Positions 10,706 to 25,160 of a stretch of DNA of 64,000 nucleotides are shown piece after piece; position 1 is the first letter of the stretch; each line of letters begins with the position of its first letter. The stretch comes from Bathymodiolus brooksi (Eukaryota; Mollusca; Bivalvia; Mytilida; Modiolidae). The position numbers were made by a program, and so were the translations under genes. The DNA is taken from positions 20,108,413-20,172,412 of the forward strand of contig OY804589.1 of the NCBI GenBank assembly GCA_963680875.1. Direction: 5' to 3'. The notes under the pieces are model-generated. The model was not told where the DNA came from. It saw only the letters and a program-made list of their open reading frames with translations, and ran no database searches.

Positions 10706-11179
10706 AAACTTGAAATTCTTGAAGCTTGTTTTTCTAATAACATTGGCTGAATTATTCATTGCAGATATGCTATGTACTGCTTGGAACACGAAATGCATTG
10801 GAAAACTGTAATATTTTCCAGAAATAATAAATATGTACTTGTAAGTTGTAAACTAGCTATTCCCTTTGTATTCACACTTGGTGTATAACTTTAAAACAAT
10901 AAATATACAGACTATTGAAGCTGCGGTTGAAAACAAAATGGGACGATTTCCTAATGTATATACATGTATATATACTGAACAAGAAAAGCTTAGCAAGAAA
11001 TATTTTTAATTTTATATTTTCAAAAATAATTTAGATTTCATTGCATAGCAATAAATATATTGTCCTAACAATCAATAACAACAATAAAGATGAACATGAA
11101 CGTACTAAAAATCGTAATGCACAAACTTCCTGATTTGCAATACGTGACACATGATGAATTCACACATAAATCCACAATG

Positions 11180-11895
11180 TCAGTATATTGTCCAGGCCCC
11201 GTTGGCAGTAATGGTAGCTATGCATCTTTTTTGCATGCCTCTGATGATTTGTTGGAACTTGTACTGTGGAATGACGTTCCATTCAATGATGAGCGCATGT
11301 CCAAAACATGTTCAATAGGAGCCAGATGAGGAGAACGACTCGGCCATGGCAATGTATTAACATTTTTGGCCTGTAACAAGTTCGTGGAGAGACAAGCGGT
11401 GTGTGACCAAGCATTGTCCTGCTGAAAGACAAAACGATTGTTTCTGTGCATGAAGAGCATCACGACAGGGCGTAAATGCCATCGCAGTAGCGCTGTGCAT
11501 TCAGTGTTTGTCTTATCAGAATCAAGTTGATCTTTCCTGCGTAATGTACTCCTTCCCACAACAGTAACTAACTGCCACCAACTGGCATAACACAAACCGC
11601 CGCAAAGCGTTCACCAGTCCGTCTCCAGACACGAATGCGACCATTTGCAAACTTTAGTGTGAATCGAGATTCATCCAAAAAAAATACTGTCCTCCAGTTT
11701 CTTGATGTAACGTTCTTCTCTAGGAGTGAGACGTTTTGGTCTACCGGATCTTGGCCTATCCTTAGCTGTGCCAGTGGTCCTGAAACGTTTAGCTAACCTC
11801 CATATGTTTGTACGGTGAACACCAAATGCCACAGCAATGTAATTTACGGTCATTCTGCCTTCCAACATACCGGTTACGGTCATTCTATGGAAGTC
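11180..11895 (-). pseudogene. Tc1/mariner-like transposase relic, copy B
   Basis: The minus-strand reading starts with the helix-turn-helix part (VAFGVHRTNIWRLAKRF, then PRSGRPKRLT), which binds the element ends. It then jumps from RYIKKLED directly to SIFF, losing about 215 bp that copy A still has. The catalytic part continues at 11595-11218 with FQQDNAWSHTA and LAPIEHV, where Asp and Glu are 34 residues apart (DD34E, Tc1 family). A second deletion joins EHVLDM to the C-terminal end and shifts the frame (PQYKFQQIIRGMQKRC in another frame). It cannot be active. Same site as 54960-56110. Confidence 0.85.
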
Positions 11896-12529
11896 CTCTA
11901 CCGCGTCCCATAAAACTTTTGGTTATTTTGGTTACAAGAAAAATGTTTTTCTTCTGTTTTGAACCTTATTCAAGAACAAATTGTCGATGAAATAAACTTT
12001 CGGAAAGCATAAACAGGTAAGACAAGTAAAAAAACCCTACTGCACGTGCAGATGATTTTCGGCGCTAAATGACTCAGGCAAAACGTTATTGTACCTGTTT
12101 TAAATGTCTTTTGTCTTGATTAACCATATGATGCCTATAATATCTATAGACGCAAAATGTGAAGAAAAAAAATTAATATGCGAAAAAAAATGTTGTTGCT
12201 GAACTTTTTTTACTCAGTATATTATATGTACTCTTTGAAATTTATCCTGGTAATATTTTCAATATGCATACTGCATGTTATTAAAAATCGGGGTATACCT
12301 TTACAAAGTTTTAATTTGCAGACTGCTGATCCATTGTTGTGGGGAAAACATTTTATGACATTTTACTCTTGTTGTATATTGCATGAACTTTTTGAAACAA
12401 GAAATGCTCACTATCACTGAATCATTTGTAAAAATATATTTATACTTGTAGGATTTTCAATATTTATCCTCTATGTTATTCTCACAGATTTAGGATGAAG
12501 AAAACGTATTTAGGTTGATTGATTTTATT
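11896..12529. other. No gene recognised; shared with copy A
   Basis: The stretch matches 56115-56704. It probably includes the outer part of the Tc1-like element, but I could not define its terminal repeats. An open frame at 12178-12420 is partly kept at 56304-56528, without a domain or good codon signal. Confidence 0.4.
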
Positions 12530-12775
12530 GATTGATTGATTGTGCTTAACACCAATTTTAAGCAATATTTCAGCTACATCAAACGGAGTACCCGGAGAGA
12601 ACCATCGACCATCGGCAATCAACTTGTAAACTTTATCACTTGCGGCTGCAAGCCTAGTGCACCTTTTTCGTAATTTACAAAGCCTTGCGCGAAACCACGC
12701 CGTATTGGTGATAGGCTTGTATGAGTTGTTAGGTAATCCAACTACCTAGCTTAAAGAGCCACCCGGGCCCTCATA
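12530..12775 (-). mobile_element. SINE with (CAAT)n tail, minus strand
   Basis: On the minus strand it reads from a tRNA-like head (GTGGCTCTTTAAGCTAGG) to a body ending GCTGAAATATTGCTTAAAAT and a CAATCAATCAAT tail (12520-12545 on the plus strand). The second copy is at 56706-56965 at the same place in copy A. Confidence 0.65.
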
Positions 12776-13006
12776 TTTAGGAAGAGTTTTTGTCATATAA
12801 CCTAATGTTAATTTCTGGAAAAAAAATTCGGGCTTTGCACGACAAAAACAATAAATATTCTGTTGTCCGAAAAAATAATTCTGAACGAAACAAAAAATCA
12901 TAACTTTGTGTCCGATGCCTTATTCATGTTATTGTGTCAGTCCAACACCGTCAATAAATTTTGCACGGACCCTTGATCCTGTAAATAATAAATGATGTAA
13001 ACACTG

Positions 13007-13150
13007 TGATAATATGTGTCTTCGCATAACCTCGTTCTGTGATGAACAAATTATGTAGATATGGTGATAATATGTGTCTCTGTAAATACATGTACTGCGA
13101 TATTATGTGCCTGTTTAATACCTGACCTGTGATTAAACAATAATGTAAAT
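13007..13150. repeat. Degenerate tandem repeat of about 57 bp
   Basis: GTGATAATATGTGTCT recurs about 57 bp apart, followed by more diverged units with TGCGATATTATGTGCCT. The same short array is at 58265-58440 in copy A. Similar words occur around 44860-44960. Confidence 0.55.
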
Positions 13151-13723
13151 ATTGTGAACATATCATTATGCATCTTTTTAGTAAGGACTTGTCATCACTG
13201 GTTTGTTATTGATAATCTAATTAGGATACCAATTTTATATTCTTTGGTTTGACCCGATCGCGGCTCGAAACCATGATCTAACTTCAATTCAATCGAGACC
13301 AGCATGGTAGCTATGAGACCACGGAAGCGGCTAAATGAGGAGAAATCGTATTAGTGGTCAGTATGATGAGGAATAACTAAAGGTTATTACTGACCAGTAG
13401 AAAACGTATTGCTGATTAAGCTTTGAGCAAACAAAATACATTTTTAAATCGTTGTTCCCTCACGTGGAAATAAAAACATGATGTCGGGTTTTTAACTTTA
13501 TTTACATATAGTAGAATGTATCCCATCTTACAATTTAGTGTCTCGGGTTGTGACACTCAATAATATGCTTTATATCTAAACGAGGTAATATTTGATCAGT
13601 CAAAAGTCGGAAACAAACATTCACAATATAACATCGTCTAAATCATTTTGTTTTTGCATTGCTTCCGAATTACTCATTAATTCGTATCTAAATTGATTTC
13701 TTTGTCTTATCTACTGTACATAC

Positions 13724-13954
13724 CTCTGACAGTAACATCTATCTGTTCTAGCTTGAAATAATCCCCACAACGATATCTTCCGCCGTCATTTGTTTGAACA
13801 TTATAGATAGTCATAGATCCACTATTTACATTTCCATATTTAGCTCCTGCTTGGATTTGGCTAATCCAACCCTGATCCGTTCTCTTATGCCAATAGTAAT
13901 TCGGCCCTGGTAATGTGCATGTTAAGGTAGTATTACTCCCACATATGGCTATCG
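13724..13954 (-). CDS. Ig domain exon 3 of the receptor gene, copy B
   Basis: This 231-bp minus-strand exon has an AG acceptor (13955-13956) and a GT donor (13722-13723, AGAG|GTATGT), and phase 1 at both ends. It encodes one short Ig-like domain: the first Cys in TTLTCTLPG, the core Trp in NYYWHK, AKYGNVNSG, then DGGRYRC with the second Cys. The spacing of Cys, Trp and the DxGxYxC motif fits an extracellular Ig fold of about 77 residues. On the minus strand it is the third and last Ig exon before the TSP1 exons. The equivalent exon of copy A is 58982-59212. The intron on its 5' side holds the 11-kb satellite. Confidence 0.88.
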
Positions 13955-14039
13955 CTGAAATTAAACCAACAATAAATAAGCACAAACTTTAATAGAGAAC
14001 ACGCGTAGGTTGTTATAATTCTTGTCTCTATAAGGTTCT

Positions 14040-17000
14040 TTTGTGGCTATGTTAGCATTAAGGACCTTTATGGTAAAAAGGTCCTTTGGTAGTCATGTTA
14101 GTATTAAGGTCCTTTATGGTAAAAACAGTTCTTTGGCAGTCATGTTAGTATCAAGAACATTCGTGGTGAATAAGGTCATTTAGTGGTCATCATTGTATTA
14201 AGGACAGTCAGGTTCAATAATATTACTTAGTGGTCATGTTAGTATTTAGAACACTCATGATCAATAATGTCAATTAGTGGTCATGTAAGTATCAAGGACA
14301 GTCATGGTAAATAATGTGCTTCAGTGATGGTTATGCTAGTATCAAGGAGAGTCATCGGCAATAAGGTATGTTATATGTCATACTTGTATTAAGGAAATTC
14401 ATGGTCAATAAGGTCCTTTATATGTCCTATTTGTATTAAGGAAAGTCATGGTCAATAAGGTCCTTTATATGTCATATTTATATTAAGGACAGTCATGGTC
14501 AATATGGTCTTTTATATGTCCTTTTTGCATTAAGGAAAGTCATGGTCAATACGATTACTTAGTGGTCATGTTAGTATTTAGAACACTCATGATCAATACT
14601 GTCATTTAGTGGTCATGTTAGTATCAAGGACAGTCATGGTAAATAATGTGCTTCAGTGATGGTCATGTTAGTATCAAGGACAGTCATCGGCAATAAGATT
14701 ATTTAGTGATCATATTGGAATTAGAACACTCATGAGCAATAAGGTCCTTTAGGGGTCATATTGGTATTAAAGACAATCATGACCAATTAGGTCATTTAAA
14801 GGTCATGTTAGTATCAAGACCAGTCATGATGAATAAAGTCATTCGTATTAAGGACAGTCATGGTCAATAAGGTCTGTTGTATGTCCTATTTGTATTAAGA
14901 ACAGTCATGGTCAATAAGGTTTTTATATGTCGTATATGTATTAAGGAAATTCATTATCAATAATGTCTTTTATATGTCCTACTTGCATTAAGGACAGTCA
15001 TGGTCAATAAGGTATTGTATATGTCCTACTTGTATTAAGGACAGTCATGGCCAATACTGTTCTTTATATGTCCTATGTGTATTAAGGAAAGTTATGGTCA
15101 TTAAGGTCTTTTATATATCATATTTGTAATAAGGAAAGTCATGGTCAATAAGGTCCTTTATATGTCCTATTTGTATTAAGGAAAGTCATGGTCATAAGGT
15201 ACTTTATACTTTATATGTTCTATTTGTATTAAGGAAAGTCATGGTCAATAAGGTCCTTTAGATGTCCTACTTGTATTAAGGACAGCCATGGTCAATAAGA
15301 TCTTTTACATGTCCTACTTGTATTTAGGACAGTCATGGTCAATAATGTCTTTTATATGTTATACTTGTATTAAGAACAGTCTTTGTTATTAAGGTCTTTT
15401 ATGTGTCGTACTTATATTAAGGACAGTCATGGTCAATAAGGTATTGTATATGTCCTACTTGTATTAAGGACAGTCATGGCCAATACTGTTCTTTATATGT
15501 CCTATGTGTATTAAGGAAAGTTATGGTCATTAAGGTCTTTTATATATCATATTTGTAATAAGGAAAGTCATGGTCAATAAGGTCCTTTATATGTCCTATT
15601 TGTATTAAGGAAAGTCATGGTCATAAGGTACTTTATACTTTATATGTTCTATTTGTATTAAGGAAAGTCATGGTCAATAAGGTCCTTTAGATGTCCTACT
15701 TGTATTAAGGACAGCCATGGTCAATAAGATCTTTTACATGTCCTACTTGTATTTAGGACAGTCATGGTCAATAATGTCTTTTATATGTCCTAATTGTATT
15801 AAGAACAGTCATTGTTAATAAGGTCTTTTATGTGTCCTACTTATATTAAGGACAGTCATGGTCAATAATGTTTTTCATATGTCATATTTGTATTAAGGAA
15901 AGTCATGGTCCATAAGGTCGTTTATATGTCATATTTATATTAAGGACAGTCATGGGCATGAATAAGGTTTTGTATATGTCCTATTTGTATTAAGGAAAGT
16001 CATGGTCAATAATATTACTTAGTGGTCATGTTATTATTTAGAACACTCATGATCAAATACTGTCATTTAGAGGTCGTGTTAGTATCAAGACTAGTCATGG
16101 TGAATAAAGTCATTCGTATTAAGGAGTGTCATGGTCAATAAGGTGTTCTATATGTCCTACTTGCAGTAAGGACAGTCATGATCAAAAAGGTATTTTATAT
16201 TTCCTACTTGCATTAAGGACAGTCATGGTCAAAAAGGTCCTTTATATGTCATATTTATATTAAGGACAGTCATGGTCAATAAGGTCTTTTATATTTCATA
16301 CTGCATTAAGGGCAGTCATGGTTAAAAGGTCCTTTATATGTCATATTTTTATTAAAAACAGTCATGTTCAATAAGGTCTTTTATATGGCCTACTTGTATT
16401 AAGGACAGTCATGGTCAATAAGGTCCTTTATATGTCCTATTTGTATTAAGGAAAGTCATGGTCAATAAGGTCCTTTATATGTCATATTTATATTAAGGAC
16501 AGTCATGGTCAATATGGTCTTTTATATGTCCTTTTTGCATTAAGGAAAGTCATGGTCAATACGATTACTTAGTGGTCATGTTAGTATTTAGAACACTCAT
16601 GATCAATACTGTCATTTAGTGGTCATGTTAGTATCAAGGACAGTCATGGTAAATAATGTGCTTCAGTGATGGTCATGTTAGTATCAAGGACAGTCATCGG
16701 CAATAAGATTATTTAGTGATCATATTGGAATTAGAACACTCATGAGCAATAAGGTCCTTTAGGGGTCATATTGGTATTAAAGACAATCATGACCAATTAG
16801 TTCATTTAAAGGTCATGTTAGTATCAAGACCAGTCATGATGAATAAAGTCATTCGTATTAAGGACAGTCATGGTCAATAAGGTCTGTTGTATGTCCTATT
16901 TGTATTAAGAACAGTCATGGTCAATAAGGTTTTTATATGTCGTATATGTATTAAGGAAATTCATTATCAATAATGTCTTTTATATGTCCTACTTGCATTA

Positions 17001-20000
17001 AGGACAGTCATGGTCAATAAGGTATTGTATATGTCCTACTTGTATTAAGGACAGTCATGGCCAATACTGTTCTTTATATGTCCTATGTGTATTAAGGAAA
17101 GTTATGGTCATTAAGGTCTTTTATATATCATATTTGTAATAAGGAAAGTCATGGTCAATAAGGTCCTTTATATGTCCTATTTGTATTAAGGAAAGTCATG
17201 GTCATAAGGTACTTTATACTTTATATGTTCTATTTGTATTAAGGAAAGTCATGGTCAATAAGGTCCTTTAGATGTCCTACTTGTATTAAGGACAGCCATG
17301 GTCAATAAGATCTTTTACATGTCCTACTTGTATTTAGGACAGTCATGGTCAATAATGTCTTTTATATGTTATACTTGTATTAAGAACAGTCTTTGTTATT
17401 AAGGTCTTTTATGTGTCGTACTTATATTAAGGACAGTCATGGTCAATAAGGTATTGTATATGTCCTACTTGTATTAAGGACAGTCATGGCCAATACTGTT
17501 CTTTATATGTCCTATGTGTATTAAGGAAAGTTATGGTCATTAAGGTCTTTTATATATCATATTTGTAATAAGGAAAGTCATGGTCAATAAGGTCCTTTAT
17601 ATGTCCTATTTGTATTAAGGAAAGTCATGGTCATAAGGTACTTTATACTTTATATGTTCTATTTGTATTAAGGAAAGTCATGGTCAATAAGGTCCTTTAG
17701 ATGTCCTACTTGTATTAAGGACAGCCATGGTCAATAAGATCTTTTACATGTCCTACTTGTATTTAGGACAGTCATGGTCAATAATGTCTTTTATATGTCC
17801 TAATTGTATTAAGAACAGTCATTGTTAATAAGGTCTTTTATGTGTCCTACATATATTAAGGACAGTCATGGTCAATAATGTTTTTCATATGTCATATTTG
17901 TATTAAGGAAAGTCATGGTCCAAAAGGTCGTTTATATGTCATATTTATATTAAGGACAGTCATGGGCATGAATAAGGTTTTGTATATGTCCTATTTGTAT
18001 TAAGGAAAGTCATGGTCAATAATATTACTTAGTGGTCATGTTATTATTTAGAACACTCATGATCAAATACTGTCATTTAGAGGTCGTGTTAGTATCAAGA
18101 CTAGTCATGGTGAATAAAGTCATTCGTATTAAGGAGTGTCATGGTCAATAAGGTGTTCTATATGTCCTACTTGCAGTAAGGACAGTCATGATCAAAAAGG
18201 TATTTTATATTTCCTACTTGCATTAAGGACAGTCATGGTCAAAAAGGTCCTTTATATGTCATATTTATATTAAGGACAGTCATGGTCAATATGGTCTTTT
18301 ATATGTCCTTTTTGCATTAAGGAAAGTCATGGTCAATACGATTACTTAGTGGTCATGTTAGTATTTAGAACACTCATGATCAATACTGTCATTTAGTGGT
18401 CATGTTAGTATCAAGGACAGTCATGGTAAATAATGTGCTTCAGTGATGGTCATGTTAGTATCAAGGACAGTCATCGGCAATAAGATTATTTAGTGATCAT
18501 ATTGGAATTAGAACACTCATGAGCAATAAGGTCCTTTAGGGGTCATATTGGTATTAAAGACAATCATGACCAATTAGGTCATTTAAAGGTCATGTTAGTA
18601 TCAAGACCAGTCATGATGAATAAAGTCATTCGTATTAAGGACAGTCATGGTCAATAAGGTCTGTTGTATGTCCTATTTGTATTAAGAACAGTCATGGTCA
18701 ATAAGGTTTTTATATGTCGTATATGTATTAAGGAAATTCATTATCAATAATGTCTTTTATATGTCCTACTTGCATTAAGGACAGTCATGGTCAATAAGGT
18801 ATTGTATATGTCCTACTTGTATTAAGGACAGTCATGGCCAATACTGTTCTTTATATGTCCTATGTGTATTAAGGAAAGTTATGGTCATTAAGGTCTTTTA
18901 TATATCATATTTGTAATAAGGAAAGTCATGGTCAATAAGGTCCTTTATATGTCCTATTTGTATTAAGGAAAGTCATGGTCATAAGGTACTTTATACTTTA
19001 TATGTTCTATTTGTATTAAGGAAAGTCATGGTCAATAAGGTCCTTTAGATGTCCTACTTGTATTAAGGACAGCCATGGTCAATAAGATCTTTTACATGTC
19101 CTACTTGTATTTAGGACAGTCATGGTCAATAATGTCTTTTATATGTTATACTTGTATTAAGAACAGTCTTTGTTATTAAGGTCTTTTATGTGTCGTACTT
19201 ATATTAAGGACAGTCATGGTCAATAAGGTATTGTATATGTCCTACTTGTATTAAGGACAGTCATGGCCAATACTGTTCTTTATATGTCCTATGTGTATTA
19301 AGGAAAGTTATGGTCATTAAGGTCTTTTATATATCATATTTGTAATAAGGAAAGTCATGGTCAATAAGGTCCTTTATATGTCCTATTTGTATTAAGGAAA
19401 GTCATGGTCATAAGGTACTTTATACTTTATATGTTCTATTTGTATTAAGGAAAGTCATGGTCAATAAGGTCCTTTAGATGTCCTACTTGTATTAAGGACA
19501 GCCATGGTCAATAAGATCTTTTACATGTCCTACTTGTATTTAGGACAGTCATGGTCAATAATGTCTTTTATATGTCCTAATTGTATTAAGAACAGTCATT
19601 GTTAATAAGGTCTTTTATGTGTCCTACTTATATTAAGGACAGTCATGGTCAATAATGTTTTTCATATGTCATATTTGTATTAAGGAAAGTCATGGTCTAA
19701 AAGGTCGTTTATATGTCATATTTATATTAAGGACAGTCATGGGCATGAATAAGGTTTTGTATATGTCCTATTTGTATTAAGGAAAGTCATGGTCAATAAT
19801 ATTACTTAGTGGTCATGTTATTATTTAGAACACTCATGATCAAATACTGTCATTTAGAGGTCGTGTTAGTATCAAGACTAGTCATGGTGAATAAAGTCAT
19901 TCGTATTAAGGAGTGTCATGGTCAATAAGGTGTTCTATATGTCCTACTTGCAGTAAGGACAGTCATGATCAAAAAGGTATTTTATATTTCCTACTTGCAT

Positions 20001-23000
20001 TAAGGACAGTCATGGTCAAAAAGGTCCTTTATATGTCATATTTATATTAAGGACAGTCATGGTCAATAAGGTCTTTTATATTTCATACTTGCATTAAGGG
20101 CAGTCATGGTTAAAAGGTCCTTTATATGTCATATTTTTATTAAAAACAGTCATGTTCAATAAGGTCTTTTATATGGCCTACTTGTATTAAGGACAGTCAT
20201 GGTCAATAAGGTCTTTTATATGTCCCACTTGTATTAAGGAAAGTCATGATCAATAAGGTCTTTTATATGTCATATTTGTATTGAGGAAAGTCAGGGTCAA
20301 TAAGATACTTTATATGTCCTATTTGTATTAAGGACAGCCATGGTCAATGAGATCTTTTATATGGCATACTTGTATTAAGGACAGTCATGGTCAATACGGT
20401 CTTTTATATGTCCTACTTGTATTAAGGACAGTCATGGTCAAAAAGGTCTTTTATATGTCATATTTGTATTGAGGAAAGTCATGGTCAATACGGTCTTTTA
20501 TATGTCCTACTTGGATTAAGGACAGTCATGGTCAATACGGTTCTTTATATGTCCTATTTGTATTAAGGACAGTCATGGTCAATAAGGTCTTTTATATGGC
20601 CTACTTGTATTAAGGACAGTCATGGTCAATAAGGTCTTTTATATGTCCCACTTGTATTAAGGACAGTCATGGTCAATAAGGAGTTTTATATGTCATATTT
20701 TTATTAAGGAAAGTCATGGTCAATAAGGTCCTTTATATGTCATATTCATATTAAGGACAGTCATGGTCAATAAGGTCTTTTATATGTCCTATTTGTATTA
20801 AGGACAGTCGTGATCAATAAGATTATTTAGTGGTTATGTTAGTATTTAGAACACTCATGATTAATACTGTCATTTAGTGGTCATGTTAGAATCAAGGACA
20901 GTCATGGTAAATAAGGTACTTTATATCTCCTATTTGCATTAAGGAAAGTCATGGACAATAAGGTCTTTTATATGTCCTACTTGTATTAAGAACAGTCATG
21001 GTTAATAAGGTCTTTTATGTATCCTACTTGTATTAAGGAAAGGCATGATCAATAAGGTCTTTTATATGTCATATTTGTATAAAGGACAGTCATGGTCAAT
21101 AATGTCTTTTATATGTTATACTTGTATTAAGAACAGTCTTTGTTATTAAGGTCTTTTATGTGTCGTACTTATATTAAGGACAGTCATGGTCAATAAGGTA
21201 TTGTATATGTCCTACTTGTATTAAGGACAGTCATGGCCAATACTGTTCTTTATATGTCCTATGTGTATTAAGGAAAGTTATGGTCATTAAGGTCTTTTAT
21301 ATATCATATTTGTAATAAGGAAAGTCATGGTCAATAAGGTCCTTTATATGTCCTATTTGTATTAAGGAAAGTCATGGTCATAAGGTACTTTATACTTTAT
21401 ATGTTCTATTTGTATTAAGGAAAGTCATGGTCAATAAGGTCCTTTAGATGTCCTACTTGTATTAAGGACAGCCATGGTCAATAAGATCTTTTACATGTCC
21501 TACTTGTATTTAGGACAGTCATGGTCAATAATGTCTTTTATATGTCCTAATTGTATTAAGAACAGTCATTGTTAATAAGGTCTTTTATGTGTCCTACTTA
21601 TATTAAGGACAGTCATGGTCAATAATGTTTTTCATATGTCATATTTGTATTAAGGAAAGTCATGGTCCAAAAGGTCGTTTATATGTCATATTTATATTAA
21701 GGACAGTCATGGGCATGAATAAGGTTTTGTATATGTCCTATTTGTATTAAGGAAAGTCATGGTCAATAATATTACTTAGTGGTCATGTTATTATTTAGAA
21801 CACTCATGATCAAATACTGTCATTTAGAGGTCGTGTTAGTATCAAGACTAGTCATGGTGAATAAAGTCATTCGTATTAAGGAGTGTCATGGTCAATAAGG
21901 TGTTCTATATGTCCTACTTGCAGTAAGGACAGTCATGATCAAAAAGGTATTTTATATTTCCTACTTGCATTAAGGACAGTCATGGTCAAAAAGGTCCTTT
22001 ATATGTCATATTTATATTAAGGACAGTCATGGTCAATATGGTCTTTTATATGTCCTTTTTGCATTAAGGAAAGTCATGGTCAATACGATTACTTAGTGGT
22101 CATGTTAGTATTTAGAACACTCATGATCAATACTGTCATTTAGTGGTCATGTTAGTATCAAGGACAGTCATGGTAAATAATGTGCTTCAGTGATGGTCAT
22201 GTTAGTATCAAGGACAGTCATCGGCAATAAGATTATTTAGTGATCATATTGGAATTAGAACACTCATGAGCAATAAGGTCCTTTAGGGGTCATATTGGTA
22301 TTAAAGACAATCATGACCAATTAGGTCATTTAAAGGTCATGTTAGTATCAAGACCAGTCATGATGAATAAAGTCATTCGTATTAAGGACAGTCATGGTCA
22401 ATAAGGTCTGTTGTATGTCCTATTTGTATTAAGAACAGTCATGGTCAATAAGGTTTTTATATGTCGTATATTTATTAAGGAAATTCATTATCAATAATGT
22501 CTTTTATATGTCCTACTTGCATTAAGGACAGTCATGGTCAATAAGGTATTGTATATGTCCTACTTGTATTAAGGACAGTCATGGCCAATACTGTTCTTTA
22601 TATGTCCTATGTGTATTAAGGAAAGTTATGGTCATTAAGGTCTTTTATATATCATATTTGTAATAAGGAAAGTCATGGTCAATAAGGTCCTTTATATGTC
22701 CTATTTGTATTAAGGAAAGTCATGGTCATAAGGTACTTTATACTTTATATGTTCTATTTGTATTAAGGAAAGTCATGGTCAATAAGGTCCTTTAGATGTC
22801 CTACTTGTATTAAGGACAGCCATGGTCAATAAGATCTTTTACATGTCCTACTTGTATTTAGGACAGTCATGGTCAATAATGTCTTTTATATGTTATACTT
22901 GTATTAAGAACAGTCTTTGTTATTAAGGTCTTTTATGTGTCGTACTTATATTAAGGACAGTCATGGTCAATAATGTATTGTATATGTCCTACTTGTATTA

Positions 23001-25160
23001 AGGACAGTCATGGCCAATACTGTTCTTTATATGTCCTATGTGTATTAAGGAAAGTTATGGTCATTAAGGTCTTTTATATATCATATTTGTAATAAGGAAA
23101 GTCATGGTCAATAAGGTCCTTTATATGTCCTATTTGTATTAAGGAAAGTCATGGTCATAAGGTACTTTATACTTTATATGTTCTATTTGTATTAAGGAAA
23201 GTCATGGTCAATAAGGTCCTTTAGATGTCCTACTTGTATTAAGGACAGCCATGGTCAATAAGATCTTTTACATGTCCTACTTGTATTTAGGACAGTCATG
23301 GTCAATAATGTCTTTTATATGTCCTAATTGTATTAAGAACAGTCATTGTTAATAAGGTCTTTTATGTGTCCTACTTATATTAAGGACAGTCATGGTCAAT
23401 AATGTTTTTCATATGTCATATTTGTATTAAGGAAAGTCATGGTCCAAAAGGTCGTTTATATGTCATATTTATATTAAGGACAGTCATGGGCATGAATAAG
23501 GTTTTGTATATGTCCTATTTGTATTAAGGAAAGTCATGGTCAATAATATTACTTAGTGGTCATGTTATTATTTAGAACACTCATGATCAAATACTGTCAT
23601 TTAGAGGTCGTGTTAGTATCAAGACTAGTCATGGTGAATAAAGTCATTCGTATTAAGGAGTGTCATGGTCAATAAGGTGTTCTATATGTCCTACTTGCAG
23701 TAAGGACAGTCATGATCAAAAAGGTATTTTATATTTCCTACTTGCATTAAGGACAGTCATGGTCAAAAAGGTCCTTTATATGTCATATTTATATTAAGGA
23801 CAGTCATGGTCAATAAGGTCTTTTATATTTCATACTTGCATTAAGGGCAGTCATGGTTAAAAGGTCCTTTATATGTCATATTTTTATTAAAAACAGTCAT
23901 GTTCAATAAGGTCTTTTATATGGCCTACTTGTATTAAGGACAGTCATGGTCAATAAGGTCTTTTATATGTCCCACTTGTATTAAGGAAAGTCATGATCAA
24001 TAAGGTCTTTTATATGTCATATTTGTATTGAGGAAAGTCAGGGTCAATAAGATACTTTATATGTCCTATTTGTATTAAGGACAGCCATGGTCAATGAGAT
24101 CTTTTATATGGCATACTTGTATTAAGGACAGTCATGGTCAATACGGTCTTTTATATGTCCTACTTGTATTAAGGACAGTCATGGTCAAAAAGGTCTTTTA
24201 TATGTCATATTTGTATTGAGGAAAGTCATGGTCAATACGGTCTTTTATATGTCCTACTTGGATTAAGGACAGTCATGGTCAATACGGTTCTTTATATGTC
24301 CTATTTGTATTAAGGACAGTCATGGTCAATAAGGTCTTTTATATGGCCTACTTGTATTAAGGACAGTCATGGTCAATAAGGTCTTTTATATGTCCCACTT
24401 GTATTAAGGACAGTCATGGTCAATAAGGAGTTTTATATGTCATATTTTTATTAAGGAAAGTCATGGTCAATAAGGTCCTTTATATGTCATATTCATATTA
24501 AGGACAGTCATGGTCAATAAGGTCTTTTATATGTCCTATTTGTATTAAGGACAGTCGTGATCAATAAGATTATTTAGTGGTTATGTTAGTATTTAGAACA
24601 CTCATGATTAATACTGTCATTTAGTGGTCATGTTAGAATCAAGGACAGTCATGGTAAATAAGGTACTTTATATCTCCTATTTGCATTAAGGAAAGTCATG
24701 GACAATAAGGTCTTTTATATGTCCTACTTGTATTAAGAACAGTCATGGTTAATAAGGTCTTTTATGTATCCTACTTGTATTAAGGAAAGGCATGATCAAT
24801 AAGGTCTTTTATATGTCATATTTGTATAAAGGACAGTCATGGTCAATATGGTCTTTTTATGTCCTACTTGTATTAAAGACAGTCATGGACAATAAGGTAC
24901 TTTATATATCCTATTTGTATTAAGAAAATTCATGGTCAATAAGGTCCTTTATATGTCCTATTTGTATTAAGGACAGTCATGGTCAATAAGGTCTCTTATA
25001 TGTCCTACTTGTATTAAGGACAGTCATGTTCAGTGAAATCTTTTATATGTCCTATTTGCATTAAGTGCAGTCATGGTCAATAAGGTCCTTTATATGTCCT
25101 ATTTGTATTAAAGACAGTCATGGTCAATACTGTCATATAGTGGGCATGTCAGTATCAAGG
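14040..25160. repeat. 47-bp satellite with higher-order repeats, about 11 kb, intronic
   Basis: The unit is about 47 bp (TAAGGACAGTCATGGTCAAT then AAGGTCTTTTATATGTCCTA then CTTGTAT), with AAGGAC and GTCCTT forming a small inverted repeat. About 235 units fill the intron between Ig exons 2 and 3 of copy B. Larger repeats are overlaid: the variant TTTATATGTTATAC starts at 15351, 17361, 19138, 21108 and 22885 (spacings 2010, 1777, 1970, 1777), and CCAATACTGT pairs 429 bp apart recur within these. The blocks are almost identical. The matching array in copy A (59285-60765) is about 1.5 kb without this layering. Confidence 0.95.

Larger units (their letters stand above)
9542..14040. repeat. Segmental duplication, left block of copy B (pairs with about 50970-59285)
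   Basis: The order and sequence of the minisatellite flank, reverse transcriptase fragment, SINE, Tc1-like element, second SINE, 57-bp repeat and Ig exon 3 are the same here and at 50970-59285. Copy A has two extra stretches: the foldback element at 51323-53725 and the retroelement-bearing part at about 56985-58180. Copy B has its own sequence at 12785-12905. Confidence 0.88.
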
